Source: Prevotella sp. (GTDB taxonomy: Bacteria; Bacteroidota; Bacteroidia; Bacteroidales; Bacteroidaceae). From it: a DNA stretch of 64,000 bases. This document shows positions 37,461-47,871 of the stretch, in pieces. A program made the position numbers and the translations under genes. The notes under the pieces are model-generated. The model searched no databases. It was given only the letters and a program-made list of their open reading frames with translations, and was not told where the DNA came from. The first letter of the stretch is position 1, and each line of letters begins with the position of its first letter. The stretch lies in the NCBI GenBank assembly GCA_022769825.1, contig JALEJI010000028.1, positions 30,917-94,916 on the forward strand, in the 5' to 3' direction.

Positions 37461-37928
37461 TCAATGTTTACCGAACAGCGGAATCCACACGCGGCGATGA
37501 AACGCCAGCAGCCATCGCCTGACGGGCCTGAGCCTCATCCACGCCCACGAATACGCTTTCCATTTCCTGCCATTAATGGCATCCAGACGGTTGCTTCCCT
37601 TCCTGTAGAATCCTATTACCGATGCCACTATGTCGTCCACCTGGCAGTGCTCTGGCGACAGGTTGCCGTCGCCGAGAAGCGTCACCTTGTCGCCCTCTAT
37701 GCCTACTATGCGGTGTAGCACGTAATATCTCTTATTTATTATGGCAAGCACGGGGTCTCCGACGTTAGGCTTGGAGACCTTTGTCAGCAACGCCTTGTCG
37801 CGACCGTCCTCAAGGAAAGGGCGCATGGAGAAGCCCTTCAACGGCAAAGTCACGGTATGGCCTTCACCAATGAGCCTCAACACCTCCGGCAAGAAGTCAG
37901 CGTTGTTGAATGTAATGGTCTGCTTCAT
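37461..37928 (-). CDS. S24/S26-family peptidase (signal peptidase-like)
   Basis: LKGFSMRPFLEDGRDKALL (S26 SMxP serine box), VLHRIVGIEGDKVTLLGDGN. Confidence 0.75.
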   Translation of the reverse strand: MKQTITFNNADFLPEVLRLIGEGHTVTLPLKGFSMRPFLEDGRDKALLTKVSKPNVGDPVLAIINKRYYVLHRIVGIEGDKVTLLGDGNLSPEHCQVDDIVASVIGFYRKGSNRLDAINGRKWKAYSWAWMRLRPVRRWLLAFHRRVWIPLFGKH

Positions 37929-37938
37929 GACAATTCCC

Positions 37939-38874
37939 TTATACGCTCTTATCCCTCGTTATGCACTCGTGACACACTTCCGCCGAATTCCTGTCGGGCA
38001 GGCAATGGAGGGTGTACACTGGCACGCGTTCCAAGATTCTCGTTATCGTGCCATACACATTCCTGTATAGCCGTATGTCCCATTTCATGGACGACACCGA
38101 AGGCAACATCGACGCGAAAGCCTCAACCGGGCCTAAACGCTCAATGGAGTTGCAAGAGCTTCTGTCTATCCTCGTGACGGCACCCAAGGGAGCCTTGACG
38201 TCACGGTAGCAAGGGGTCTTGCCGCTCCACGGGCTGCCATAGATAAAGCACCCTTCGTCCACGACCCTCACCACGGGGTTGTCGTCGTTCATCATGTCGC
38301 AACCGGGAATGTATTTCAGCCAATTGCTCACCTGCGTCGACTTTCCCGTGCCACTCTTGGCGATGAAGGCATAGCCATAACCACCTTGCCTTGCCACGGA
38401 GGCGTGCATCAGCACCGTGCCTTTGCTGGCCCCGGCGAAAGCGTAGACAAGCATTATGGCGTTGTTGAGGCCAAACGAGCGCATTAAGACGTTGCCCCTA
38501 AGGGCGCACGCGCAATGAGAGAAGTCCTTGTCGGCAATGAGCAAGGCACATTCCGCGGCGTTGATGTCCTTGATGATGTATTGGTAGCCGCCATCCTGGA
38601 GACGGTCCACGATGGTTGTGCCGTTGCCGGTTTCAAACTCCCTTATCCGCTCGCGCCGTTCCTTTGCCACGGGGCGCGTGCTGTCGTCTATCGTCAACGT
38701 GAACAAGAGGGACCCCTTGTCCGCCGTCTTTCTCTCGAACGGACGAAACGACTTGAGCATGCGAAATCCATCATCATACCCGACAAAGGATATCGCGAAG
38801 GCAAGATCCGCGACACTGAAAAACCGCGTCTCTACGGCCTTGCTCGGTGTGCTGCTGTTGTTAGCTTGTGGCAT
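37939..38874 (-). CDS. HPr kinase / PEP carboxykinase-like P-loop protein
   Basis: GYGYAFIAKSGTGKSTQVSNWLKYIPG, MNDDNPVV, YGSPWSGKTPC. Confidence 0.75.
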   Translation of the reverse strand: MPQANNSSTPSKAVETRFFSVADLAFAISFVGYDDGFRMLKSFRPFERKTADKGSLLFTLTIDDSTRPVAKERRERIREFETGNGTTIVDRLQDGGYQYIIKDINAAECALLIADKDFSHCACALRGNVLMRSFGLNNAIMLVYAFAGASKGTVLMHASVARQGGYGYAFIAKSGTGKSTQVSNWLKYIPGCDMMNDDNPVVRVVDEGCFIYGSPWSGKTPCYRDVKAPLGAVTRIDRSSCNSIERLGPVEAFASMLPSVSSMKWDIRLYRNVYGTITRILERVPVYTLHCLPDRNSAEVCHECITRDKSV

Positions 38875-38877
38875 CGC

Positions 38878-39273
38878 TTACTCATCGGGCTTAATCGCCT
38901 CGTAGCGGAATCCGGGCTGCTTGACCTCTTTTACTATGAACTTTCCGTTCGCGGCGTATTTCTTTCTTAGTCGAGCGTATTTCTTCTCAATGTCTTTCTT
39001 GTTCAAGGCGAAACAAGTGACACAGGTGGGCGTGTTTACGCCTTCCTGCTGGAGGTGCTCACGCAGCTGGTTGGAATAGTTGTCGCGGCTGTACAAGAAC
39101 CTTGTCTTCGACTCGATGTAGACCGAGTCGAGTTGTTGTATCTCCGTGAAATACACTGTAGAATCGTTGAAAGACGACGCGAAGCCGAAAAGATAAGCTT
39201 TTGCCGGTCTATTGGCTCCCCAGAGGCAAAGACACGCAAAGGCCATGACAAAGGATAGGATATATTTCCTCAT
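38878..39273 (-). CDS. secreted hypothetical protein
   Basis: MRKYILSFVMAFACLCLWGANRPAKAYLFGFASSFNDSTVYF: signal peptide; adjacent to the HprK-like gene. Confidence 0.65.
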   Translation of the reverse strand: MRKYILSFVMAFACLCLWGANRPAKAYLFGFASSFNDSTVYFTEIQQLDSVYIESKTRFLYSRDNYSNQLREHLQQEGVNTPTCVTCFALNKKDIEKKYARLRKKYAANGKFIVKEVKQPGFRYEAIKPDE

Positions 39274-39444
39274 GGTAATGTTTATTGACTTTTTTGACGT
39301 ATTACGGTACAAAATTATAAAATTAATGTCGCTTTTTGAGCGAAATGTTCATTTTTAACGTCACGGGGTCAAAAAATCACACACTTTTGCAGCATACCTT
39401 TATTTTTTTAGTAAATTTGCATGATAAATAATGCGTCTCGTAAT

Positions 39445-40059
39445 ATGAGTGTAGCTATCATAAAATATAATGCCGGCAACATCTATTCGGTTGTCAACGC
39501 GCTTGGACGCTTGGGCGTGGAACCTGTCATTACCGACTCTCCAGAGGAATTGGCCGAGGCGAGCCATGTCATATTCCCTGGACAAGGCAGCGCGCAAACC
39601 ACCATGCGGTATTTGCGTCAGCATGGCCTCGACAACGTGATAAGGTCGCTGCGCCAGCCTGTGCTTGGCATCTGCGTTGGCCAACAGCTTCTGTGCGCGC
39701 ATTCCGATGAAGGCGACGTGGACTGCGTGGGCATCTTTCCGGAAAACGTGAGAAAGTTCACGCCAGACGACCACGAGCTGAAGGTGCCGGAGATGGGTTG
39801 GAACAGGCTTCGCGACATCAAGTCGCCTCTGTTCAAGGGCGTTAAGGAAGGCGATTATGTCTATTTCGTCCACAGCTTCTACGTCCCCACGTGCGAGTTT
39901 ACGATAGCCACAGCCGATTACTCCGTTCCGTATTCCGCGGCATTGCGCCGCGACAACTTCTGGGCCGTGCAGTTCCATCCGGAGAAGAGCGGGGCCGTGG
40001 GCGAGCTAATCCTGAGAAATTTCCTTGAAATGGACCCGTCAAAAGAGAAAGACGAATGA
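39445..40059 (+). CDS. hisH: imidazole glycerol phosphate synthase subunit HisH
   Basis: IIKYNAGNIYSVVNAL; PGQGSA; LGICVGQQLLC; FHPEKSG. Confidence 0.95.
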   Translation: MSVAIIKYNAGNIYSVVNALGRLGVEPVITDSPEELAEASHVIFPGQGSAQTTMRYLRQHGLDNVIRSLRQPVLGICVGQQLLCAHSDEGDVDCVGIFPENVRKFTPDDHELKVPEMGWNRLRDIKSPLFKGVKEGDYVYFVHSFYVPTCEFTIATADYSVPYSAALRRDNFWAVQFHPEKSGAVGELILRNFLEMDPSKEKDE

Positions 40060-40772
40060 AGATAGAACTTATCCCCGCGATAGACATAATAGACGGCAAG
40101 TGCGTGAGGCTCACGAAGGGCGACTATGGTCAGAAGAAAGTGTACAATGACGATCCGGTGGCTCAGGCAAAGGAGTTTGAGAAGCTTGGGATGAAGCGCC
40201 TCCACGTCGTGGACCTCGACGGGGCCAAGGCGAAGCATGTCGTCAATGTCGACGTGCTGCGTGGCATAACGGCCGCCACGGGCCTGAAGGTGGATTTCGG
40301 TGGAGGCATAAAGAGCGACGACGACATAGAGAAGGCCTTCGCGGCAGGCGCGTCGCTGGTTACGATAGGAAGCATAGCCGTGAGCCAACCGGATACGTTC
40401 ATGAGATGGCTTGACCGATATGGCGCAGACAAGGTAATATTGGGAGCCGACGTGAGAAACGGCTTGGTCAGCATAAACGGATGGAAAGAAGACACCAGTG
40501 AAAAGCTGCTGCCGTTCCTCGCAAGGTATGTCAAGGCCGGCGTGAAAAACGTGTTGTGCACAGAGATATCAAGGGACGGCACCTTGTCGGGACCCTCCAC
40601 TGATTTGTATCGCGAGGTCATGGAAGCCTTTCCTGGCATCCATCTGATAGCAAGCGGCGGAGTGGGGCGCAACGAAGACATCATCGAGCTTGACGAAGCC
40701 GGCATCCCGGCCGTTGTCTTTGGCAAGGCATGGTATGAGGGCAAGATAAACTTAGAGGAGCTGAAAGCATGA
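40056..40772 (+). CDS. hisA: phosphoribosylformimino-5-aminoimidazole carboxamide ribotide isomerase
   Basis: [43 protein letters not shown]. Confidence 0.95.
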   Translation: MKIELIPAIDIIDGKCVRLTKGDYGQKKVYNDDPVAQAKEFEKLGMKRLHVVDLDGAKAKHVVNVDVLRGITAATGLKVDFGGGIKSDDDIEKAFAAGASLVTIGSIAVSQPDTFMRWLDRYGADKVILGADVRNGLVSINGWKEDTSEKLLPFLARYVKAGVKNVLCTEISRDGTLSGPSTDLYREVMEAFPGIHLIASGGVGRNEDIIELDEAGIPAVVFGKAWYEGKINLEELKA

Positions 40773-41536
40773 GATATAATGGATTGGCAAAACGCATAGT
40801 CCCTTGCCTTGACGTAAAGGACGGCCAGACCGTAAAGGGCACCCATTTCGTCAACCTCAGGCAGGCTGGCGACCCCGTGGAGCTTGGCAAGGCTTACAGC
40901 GACGCTGGCGCCGACGAGCTCGTGTTCCTTGACATCACGGCGACCGTGGACGGGCGCAAGACGTTCGCTGACATGGTGAGCCGTGTGGCGCGTAACATCA
41001 ACATCCCCTTCACCGTCGGCGGAGGCATCAACGCGATAGAAGACGTGGACCGCTTGCTCGGGGCCGGAGCCGACAAGATAAGCGTCAACTCGGCAGCTTT
41101 GAGGCGTCCCGAGCTTATCGACGAGATCTCGTCGAAGTATGGCTCACAGGTCTGCGTGTGCGCCATCGACGCCCGCAACGACGCCGACGGCTGGCATTGC
41201 TACGTGAAAGGCGGGCGGGAGCGCACCGAACGCCGCTTGATGGATTGGGCCCGCGAAGTGGCCGACCGTGGCGCTGGCGAGATACTCTTCACGAGCATGG
41301 ACCACGATGGCGTGAAGCAGGGCTTCGCCTACGAGCCACTCGCCGAGATGGCCGACTTGGTGCCAATACCGGTAATAGCGAGTGGAGGGGCCGGCAAGAT
41401 GGAAGACTTCTACGACGCGTTCACGTTGGGCAAGGCCGACGCGGCGTTGGCAGCGAGCGTGTTCCATTTCGGAGAGATAAAGATTCCGGAACTCAAGCTC
41501 TATCTTAAAGATAAAGGTATAAACGTAAGATTATGA
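40769..41536 (+). CDS. hisF: imidazole glycerol phosphate synthase subunit HisF
   Basis: [55 protein letters not shown]. Confidence 0.96.
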   Translation: MRYNGLAKRIVPCLDVKDGQTVKGTHFVNLRQAGDPVELGKAYSDAGADELVFLDITATVDGRKTFADMVSRVARNINIPFTVGGGINAIEDVDRLLGAGADKISVNSAALRRPELIDEISSKYGSQVCVCAIDARNDADGWHCYVKGGRERTERRLMDWAREVADRGAGEILFTSMDHDGVKQGFAYEPLAEMADLVPIPVIASGGAGKMEDFYDAFTLGKADAALAASVFHFGEIKIPELKLYLKDKGINVRL

Positions 41537-42171
41537 ATATAGATTTCGAGAAAATGGGTGGGCTCGTGCCTGCTATCATTCAAGATGCCGTAACGGCCAA
41601 GGTGCTGATGCTGGGCTTCATGAACAAGGAAGCCTATGAAAAGACGCTGGCTACCGGACTCGTCACTTTCTGGAGCAGGACAAGGAAGTGCCTTTGGACC
41701 AAAGGCGAGACTTCAGGCAACTTCTTGCATCTGGTCAGCGTGAAAGAAGACTGCGACCACGACACCCTTCTCGTTGAGGCTCATCCCGACGGCCCCGTCT
41801 GCCACCTCGGCACCGACACGTGTTGGGGCGAGAGCAACGACTTGAACCCGATAACATTCCTCACCGAACTGCAAGACTTCATAGAGAAACGCCACGAGGA
41901 AATGCCGGAAGGCAGCTACACCACGAGCCTCTTCCGGAAGGGCGTGAACAAGATGGCGCAAAAAGTGGGAGAGGAAGCCGTAGAGACCGTGATCGAGGCC
42001 ACGAACGGCACCAACGACAAGCTTGTCTACGAGGCGTCAGACCTGTTGTATCATCTCGTGGTGCTGCTTGCGTCGAAGGGATTGCGCATAGAGGACATAG
42101 CGCGTGAACTCGCCAAGCGCCACAACCCCGATTGGGACAAGGCGAGGCGAATAAAGAAAAGTAAAGAATAA
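41533..42171 (+). CDS. hisIE: bifunctional phosphoribosyl-AMP cyclohydrolase / phosphoribosyl-ATP diphosphatase
   Basis: [35 protein letters not shown]. Confidence 0.95.
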   Translation: MNIDFEKMGGLVPAIIQDAVTAKVLMLGFMNKEAYEKTLATGLVTFWSRTRKCLWTKGETSGNFLHLVSVKEDCDHDTLLVEAHPDGPVCHLGTDTCWGESNDLNPITFLTELQDFIEKRHEEMPEGSYTTSLFRKGVNKMAQKVGEEAVETVIEATNGTNDKLVYEASDLLYHLVVLLASKGLRIEDIARELAKRHNPDWDKARRIKKSKE

Positions 42172-42201
42172 ACGGAATATTCAGTAAACCTATTTCAGGC
42201 C

Positions 42202-42882
42202 ATGCTTATAGATTACGATAAGGTAAAGGTTTATCAACAAGACAAGTTGATACTCGACGACGTGAGCTTTCACGCCAACGAGGGAGAGTTTATCTATTTG
42301 ATAGGAAAGGTAGGGTCAGGAAAGAGCAGCTTGCTCAAGACTTTATATTGTGAGCTGGACCTGTATCCCGAAGAGGCTGAGAAGGCCGAAGTGCTTGGCA
42401 GGAACCTCCTGACATTGAAACGACGCGACATACCGGCGTTGAGGCGCGAGATGGGAATCATCTTCCAGGATTTCCAGCTCCTTCGCGACCGCGACATCTG
42501 GAACAACCTGCGTTTCGTCTTGCGTGCCACGGGGTGGAAAGACAGCAAGAAAATAGGCGAGCGCATACATGAGGTGCTTGCTTCCGTGGGGATGGAAGAG
42601 AAGGTCCATTCCATGCCGCACGAACTGTCGGGCGGTGAACAGCAACGAATATCCATAGCGCGGGCACTGCTCAACAACCCGAAGGTCATTATTGCTGACG
42701 AGCCAACCGGCAACCTTGATCCGGAAACTGCGGAAAACATCGTGAAGCTGCTTAAAGGCATCACGAGACAAGGAACGGCCGTGGTGATGTCAACACATAA
42801 CATTCCAATGATAGACCGCTATCCTGGCATCATATATAAATGTGAGGATGGCAAAGTGTTGGAGATTAGGAACAAAGACTAA
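42202..42882 (+). CDS. ftsE: cell division ATP-binding protein FtsE-like
   Basis: LIGKVGSGKSSLLKTLY; LSGGEQQRISIARALLNNPKVIIADEPTGNLDP. Confidence 0.88.
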   Translation: MLIDYDKVKVYQQDKLILDDVSFHANEGEFIYLIGKVGSGKSSLLKTLYCELDLYPEEAEKAEVLGRNLLTLKRRDIPALRREMGIIFQDFQLLRDRDIWNNLRFVLRATGWKDSKKIGERIHEVLASVGMEEKVHSMPHELSGGEQQRISIARALLNNPKVIIADEPTGNLDPETAENIVKLLKGITRQGTAVVMSTHNIPMIDRYPGIIYKCEDGKVLEIRNKD

Positions 42883-42906
42883 AAAAAATAAAAGATATAC
42901 CGTCTT

Positions 42907-44223
42907 ATGAATGTAATGAAATTTGGAGGCACTTCCGTCGGAAGTCCTGAACGTATGAAGAGTGTGGCCCAACTCATAACAAGATCGGGCGAACCAACGT
43001 TTGTGGTGTTGTCAGCAATGAGCGGCACGACAAACAGTCTTGTGGAAATAAGCAACTATCTCTACAAAAAGAACCCGGAGGGAGCACTTGAGGAAATAAA
43101 GAAGCTGGAGACCAAGTACATGGGTCATGTGGAAAACTTGTACAGCGATGCTGCCATCAAGGCAAAGACTCGCGAGTTCCTTCAGGACAGATTCGTCTAC
43201 ATGCGTTCATTCGCCAAGGGCGTTTTCACAAGCTTCGAGGAGAAAATCATCGTGTCGCAGGGTGAGATAATGTCTACCAACATGATGAACAACTTCCTTT
43301 TGGAAAAAGGCATAAAGAGCGTGCTCATCGACGCCTTGAGTTTCATGAGGACTAACAAGAACTCTGAGCCTGACCTGCCATACATCAAGGAGCATCTCGC
43401 GGCCGTGATGGAGAAAAACCCAGGCAAGCAGATTTACATTACGCAAGGTTTCATCTGCCGTAACGCTTATGGCGAGGTAGACAACCTTCTTCGCGGTGGC
43501 TCCGACTACACGGCATCGCTGATAGGTGCCGCCCTTCCTGCCGACGAGATACAGATTTGGACCGACATTGACGGCATGCACAACAACGACCCTCGATTTG
43601 TTGAAAACACCAAGGCCGTGAGACAGCTCAACTTTGAGGAGGCCGCTGAGCTGGCCTACTTCGGGGCGAAGATCCTGCATCCCACTTGCGTGCAGCCTGC
43701 CAAGTTCGCCGGCATTCCCGTGAGGCTGAAAAACACGATGAAGCCCGACGCTGAGGGAACAATCATCAACAACGAACAAGGTAAGGGAACCATCAAGGCC
43801 GTGGCCGCGAAAGACAATATCACCGCGATAAAGATCAAGTCTTCTCGCATGTTGCTTGCCACGGGCTTCCTGCGCAAGGTGTTTGAGATATTCGAGAGCT
43901 ATCAGACACCGATAGACATGATTACCACGTCGGAGGTAGGTGTGTCGATGAGCATTGACAATGACACGCATCTTGACGAAATCGTAGACGAGCTGAGGAA
44001 ATACGGCACGGTGACAGTAGACTCTGACATGTGCATCATCTGTGTCGTTGGTGATCTCGATTGGCACAATGTTGGCTTTGAGACTATTGCCACTGACGCC
44101 ATGAAGAACATACCTGTGAGGATGGTAAGCTATGGAGGCTCCAACTACAACATCTCATTCCTTATCAACGAATCGGACAAGAAGCAAGCCCTCAACAACC
44201 TCAGCGACACATTATTTAAGTAA
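42907..44223 (+). CDS. lysC: aspartate kinase
   Basis: MKFGGTSVGSPERM; FICRNAYGEVDNLLRGGSDYTASLIGAAL; ACT domains. Confidence 0.92.
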   Translation: MNVMKFGGTSVGSPERMKSVAQLITRSGEPTFVVLSAMSGTTNSLVEISNYLYKKNPEGALEEIKKLETKYMGHVENLYSDAAIKAKTREFLQDRFVYMRSFAKGVFTSFEEKIIVSQGEIMSTNMMNNFLLEKGIKSVLIDALSFMRTNKNSEPDLPYIKEHLAAVMEKNPGKQIYITQGFICRNAYGEVDNLLRGGSDYTASLIGAALPADEIQIWTDIDGMHNNDPRFVENTKAVRQLNFEEAAELAYFGAKILHPTCVQPAKFAGIPVRLKNTMKPDAEGTIINNEQGKGTIKAVAAKDNITAIKIKSSRMLLATGFLRKVFEIFESYQTPIDMITTSEVGVSMSIDNDTHLDEIVDELRKYGTVTVDSDMCIICVVGDLDWHNVGFETIATDAMKNIPVRMVSYGGSNYNISFLINESDKKQALNNLSDTLFK

Positions 44224-44253
44224 TAACAACAGGCTTAAAGCCAACATATAAAC

Positions 44254-45414
44254 ATGGAGACACTTTTTCCGATAGAAAAGTTTCGCGCGACGCGAACCCC
44301 TTTCTATTATTATGATATCACTCTTCTGCGGAAGACGATAGAGGACGTAAAAAACGAGGCGGCTAAATACGACAACTTCGTTGTGCATTATGCCGTAAAA
44401 GCCAACGTCAACCCGAAGATATTGAAAATAATCTCGGAGGGAGGCCTTGGCGCCGATTGCGTGAGCGGTGGTGAGATAGAAGCTGCCATGCGAGCCGGTT
44501 TCCCGAGCAGTGGCATTGTTTTCGCCGGCGTGGGAAAGGCTGATTGGGAAATCAATACGGCTCTTGACGCTAACATCTTCTGTTTCAACGTGGAGAGCGT
44601 GCCAGAGCTTGAGGTGATAAACGAGCTCGCCAAGGCAAAAGGGAAGACGGCTAACGTTTGCTTCAGGATAAACCCTGAAGTTGGTGCTCACACGCACGCC
44701 AACATCACCACCGGACTTGCTGAAAACAAGTTTGGAATAGCCATGAGCGACATGGTGCCCGTGATAGAGAGGGCTTTAAGTCTGGAAAACATCAATTTCA
44801 CGGGCTTGCACTTCCATATCGGTAGCCAGATTCTCGACATGCACGACTTTGAACAGTTGTGCTTGCGTATAAACGAGCTTCAAGACGTCTTGGCGTCGAA
44901 AGGCATCAAGGTGGAAAACATAAACGTGGGTGGCGGACTCGGAATCAATTACGATGACCCGGAGAAGGACCCCGTTCCAGACTTCAAGTCTTATTTCAAG
45001 ACCTTCGCCAACGGTCTTCGTTTGCGTCCAGGCCAAAAGGTCCACTTTGAGCTCGGACGTTCCATCGTCGCGCAAATGGGAAGCTTGATAACGAAAGTGC
45101 TGTACGTGAAGAAAGGCGTGAACAAGCTGTTCTGCATCGTTGACGCCGGAATGACCGACTTGATACGTCCCGCCCTTTATCATGCTTCACATAAGATAGA
45201 AAATATCACAAGCGGCAAGCCTTCAGAGACTTACGATGTAGTGGGGCCAATTTGCGAGTCGAGTGACGTCTTCGCCAAAGACATACCAGTGGGCGCGTGC
45301 GAACGTGGCGACCTTATAGCCATGCGTTCTGCCGGAGCCTATGGTGAGATCATGGCGAGCCAATACAACTGCCGCAGACTGCCAGTGGGCTATACAAGCG
45401 AAGACTTTAAGTAG
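44254..45414 (+). CDS. lysA: diaminopimelate decarboxylase
   Basis: VVHYAVKANVNPKIL; FHIGSQI; VGGGLGINY; VVGPICESSDVFAKD. Confidence 0.94.
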   Translation: METLFPIEKFRATRTPFYYYDITLLRKTIEDVKNEAAKYDNFVVHYAVKANVNPKILKIISEGGLGADCVSGGEIEAAMRAGFPSSGIVFAGVGKADWEINTALDANIFCFNVESVPELEVINELAKAKGKTANVCFRINPEVGAHTHANITTGLAENKFGIAMSDMVPVIERALSLENINFTGLHFHIGSQILDMHDFEQLCLRINELQDVLASKGIKVENINVGGGLGINYDDPEKDPVPDFKSYFKTFANGLRLRPGQKVHFELGRSIVAQMGSLITKVLYVKKGVNKLFCIVDAGMTDLIRPALYHASHKIENITSGKPSETYDVVGPICESSDVFAKDIPVGACERGDLIAMRSAGAYGEIMASQYNCRRLPVGYTSEDFK

Positions 45415-45446
45415 GCGAGAAGAGCTTTAAAAGGCTTTCAAGAAAA

Positions 45447-46628
45447 ATGATATCGATTACAAACATAGACAACTTCACCATCATCAGCGGTGTCATATTG
45501 CTGTTCGTGGCGATCGTCTCCTCTTTCATCAGCCCTTACCTCAGGTTCAAGAGGGGCAAGTGGGAAAGGCAGGGGAAAGCGTGTGGCGATTCGCTTCCTC
45601 CGCTTTCTGTCATTCTCACCCCACACGATGAGCCGGAAGCGTTGGAGAGGAACCTGCCAAGCTTGATGGCCCAAAAATATGCTCCTGGTTTCCAGATTAT
45701 TGTCGTAATTGAGGAAGGGGAAGGTGAGACAGAGGAAGTGCTGAAGCGCTTCCAGCACTCGCTTGATGAAACGCAATCCGATTGCAGCATATATGTTACC
45801 TATATACCGCAATCCTCACGCTATGTGAGCCGGAAGAAGCTCGCCATGACATTGGGCGTCAAGGCCGCGAAGACCGAATGGATATTGCAGACAGAGCCAA
45901 CGCTAAAGCCAGCCAGCGACGCATGGCTTCAGACCATGGCCGAGAACTGCACGGATGACAACAGCCTTGTTGTTGGCTATGGCGCGTTCGACGATGGGGT
46001 GTCTGCGTTTAAGCGATTCGAGCGGCTCAATTCTTCCTATTACCTCATGCGCGAGGTTGCCAATGGCAACGCTTACGCGGCCCTGGCGCCAAACATAATG
46101 ATTCGCAAGTCGGAGTTCATGGAGCAAGACGGCTTCCGTGGCAACCTTAACCTCATACATGGTGAATACGACTTCCTCGTGAACAAATATTCCGGCCAAG
46201 GACGCGTGGCGTTGGAAACGCGACATGAGGCCTGGACCATCGAGGACGCCCCATCGCGTGCCACATTGAAGGCGCGGCACATTATCTACGCGGAGACACG
46301 CAAGTGGCTTTCGCGTAGCCTTGGCCATCGCTTTTGGTTCAACCTTGACCAGTTGGCATTGCATGTGCCGTTCCTCATGACTGTTGCAGGCATGGCTTGG
46401 GGCGGAGCGACGTCTAACGTCATCTTGCTTTCGGTTTCCGCGTTTGCATTTGTTGTCGGATATGTCCTTCACACGGTGTTTGGGAGAATGGCCATGGCGG
46501 CTTTTGATGAGCGGATGCCATTGCTGCTGATATATCCTTTCCAGCTTTCGATAATTTGGAAAAATCTCATCTATTTGCTTCGCCATAGGTTCTCTAACAA
46601 GCTTGACTTTACAACCCACAAACAATAG
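45447..46628 (+). CDS. membrane glycosyltransferase family 2
   Basis: LPPLSVILTPHDEPEALERNLPSLMAQKYAPGFQIIVVIEEGEGETEEVL; TM segments near N- and C-termini. Confidence 0.8.
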   Translation: MISITNIDNFTIISGVILLFVAIVSSFISPYLRFKRGKWERQGKACGDSLPPLSVILTPHDEPEALERNLPSLMAQKYAPGFQIIVVIEEGEGETEEVLKRFQHSLDETQSDCSIYVTYIPQSSRYVSRKKLAMTLGVKAAKTEWILQTEPTLKPASDAWLQTMAENCTDDNSLVVGYGAFDDGVSAFKRFERLNSSYYLMREVANGNAYAALAPNIMIRKSEFMEQDGFRGNLNLIHGEYDFLVNKYSGQGRVALETRHEAWTIEDAPSRATLKARHIIYAETRKWLSRSLGHRFWFNLDQLALHVPFLMTVAGMAWGGATSNVILLSVSAFAFVVGYVLHTVFGRMAMAAFDERMPLLLIYPFQLSIIWKNLIYLLRHRFSNKLDFTTHKQ

Positions 46629-46649
46629 GTTGCCTTACAATAAGTTGCC

Positions 46650-47825
46650 ATGTTAAAGGTTCTTCTTTTTGTGCCTCATCATGTAGATGCGGTTGCCATA
46701 AACCATGACCTTGTCAGCGGGTTAGCCAAGAGCTATCCTGAGGGTGTTGACGTGCAACTCGTTGTAAGCGGTGAGCACCATCAGTCCTTGCAACTTGAAG
46801 AATATGATCTCATACATTTCTTCGGGAGCTGGAGCCACGCGGCGTGCCTGTTGGCCGCGAAGGCATATTCACACGGCGTGCCTTACATAGTCACTCCGCT
46901 TGGAGGATTGCAGCCATGGGAGACGTCAAAACGCAAGCACACCATATTATTAAGGAGACAACGGCAACTGGTAGAGCATGCCGCCGCCGTTCATGTTTGC
47001 GGAAAGCTTGAGCATGACAATTTTGTAAGTCTTGGATGGAACAAACGCCTTGCCGTTGTCAAGAATCCTGTGCTCACGAGCCAGATTACGTTTGAGAATG
47101 CCGCCAATCAGATAGAAAGGCTTTACCGAAAAGTCATGGACTCAAATTGCCAACTTTGCTTGAGGCCCGAAATACACGACATCATGGGCGTCTTGCTGCA
47201 AATTGGCACAGACCCGAATGCTTTTGACTTGAATCCTGCCTTTCAAGAGAAGTCAAAGGAAGAGTTCGTAAGCCAGTTCGCGCGCTTGTCTCCGGAAGAC
47301 TGGAGACGACTGCTTATTTATTCTGATCAAGAACACATCACGGACAACGTGTTGCAGGCCCTTGAATCGTTGGAGGTTAATTACCCAGCATTGAACATGT
47401 CCGAGATAAGCCGTTTTGAGCCAAAGTCAAGATATTTGGATGGAAGGCTCAAGACGGACGCATTGCTGTCTAAAAACATCCTTCTGAAGAACAAGGTCAA
47501 GGAAGTGTTCGAGAACAATGGCGAAAACGAATGTCAATTGTGCCTGGCCCTGCTAAACATTCATTATGAGTTGAATCATCACACTTTGCCCTTGTCTCAT
47601 TTCGTTGATTTGTATTCCATCACGAGATTTCGCGATGTCGATGAGGACATGGTCAAGGAAATGGCGGCAAGGCTCAACATTGATGACTTAGCCGCGCGGC
47701 TGACCTCTGCGATGTCGACATTCCTTGGCCTGCCAGACGGTTTCTGGATTTTCAAGCCGAAGAACGGCAAGAAAACAAGAAAGATAATCAAGGAGATAAC
47801 CAAATTCGGCTTATACAACTATTAG
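46650..47825 (+). CDS. GT4-like N-terminal domain protein with an uncharacterised helical C-terminal half
   Basis: IHFFGSWSHAACLLAAKAYSHGVPYIVTPLGGLQPWE; later half lacks recognisable GT-B donor-site motifs. Confidence 0.6.
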   Translation: MLKVLLFVPHHVDAVAINHDLVSGLAKSYPEGVDVQLVVSGEHHQSLQLEEYDLIHFFGSWSHAACLLAAKAYSHGVPYIVTPLGGLQPWETSKRKHTILLRRQRQLVEHAAAVHVCGKLEHDNFVSLGWNKRLAVVKNPVLTSQITFENAANQIERLYRKVMDSNCQLCLRPEIHDIMGVLLQIGTDPNAFDLNPAFQEKSKEEFVSQFARLSPEDWRRLLIYSDQEHITDNVLQALESLEVNYPALNMSEISRFEPKSRYLDGRLKTDALLSKNILLKNKVKEVFENNGENECQLCLALLNIHYELNHHTLPLSHFVDLYSITRFRDVDEDMVKEMAARLNIDDLAARLTSAMSTFLGLPDGFWIFKPKNGKKTRKIIKEITKFGLYNY

Positions 47826-47871
47826 ACAATAAACACGAAATCTTATTTTACACCTATTTATATTGAGAACT

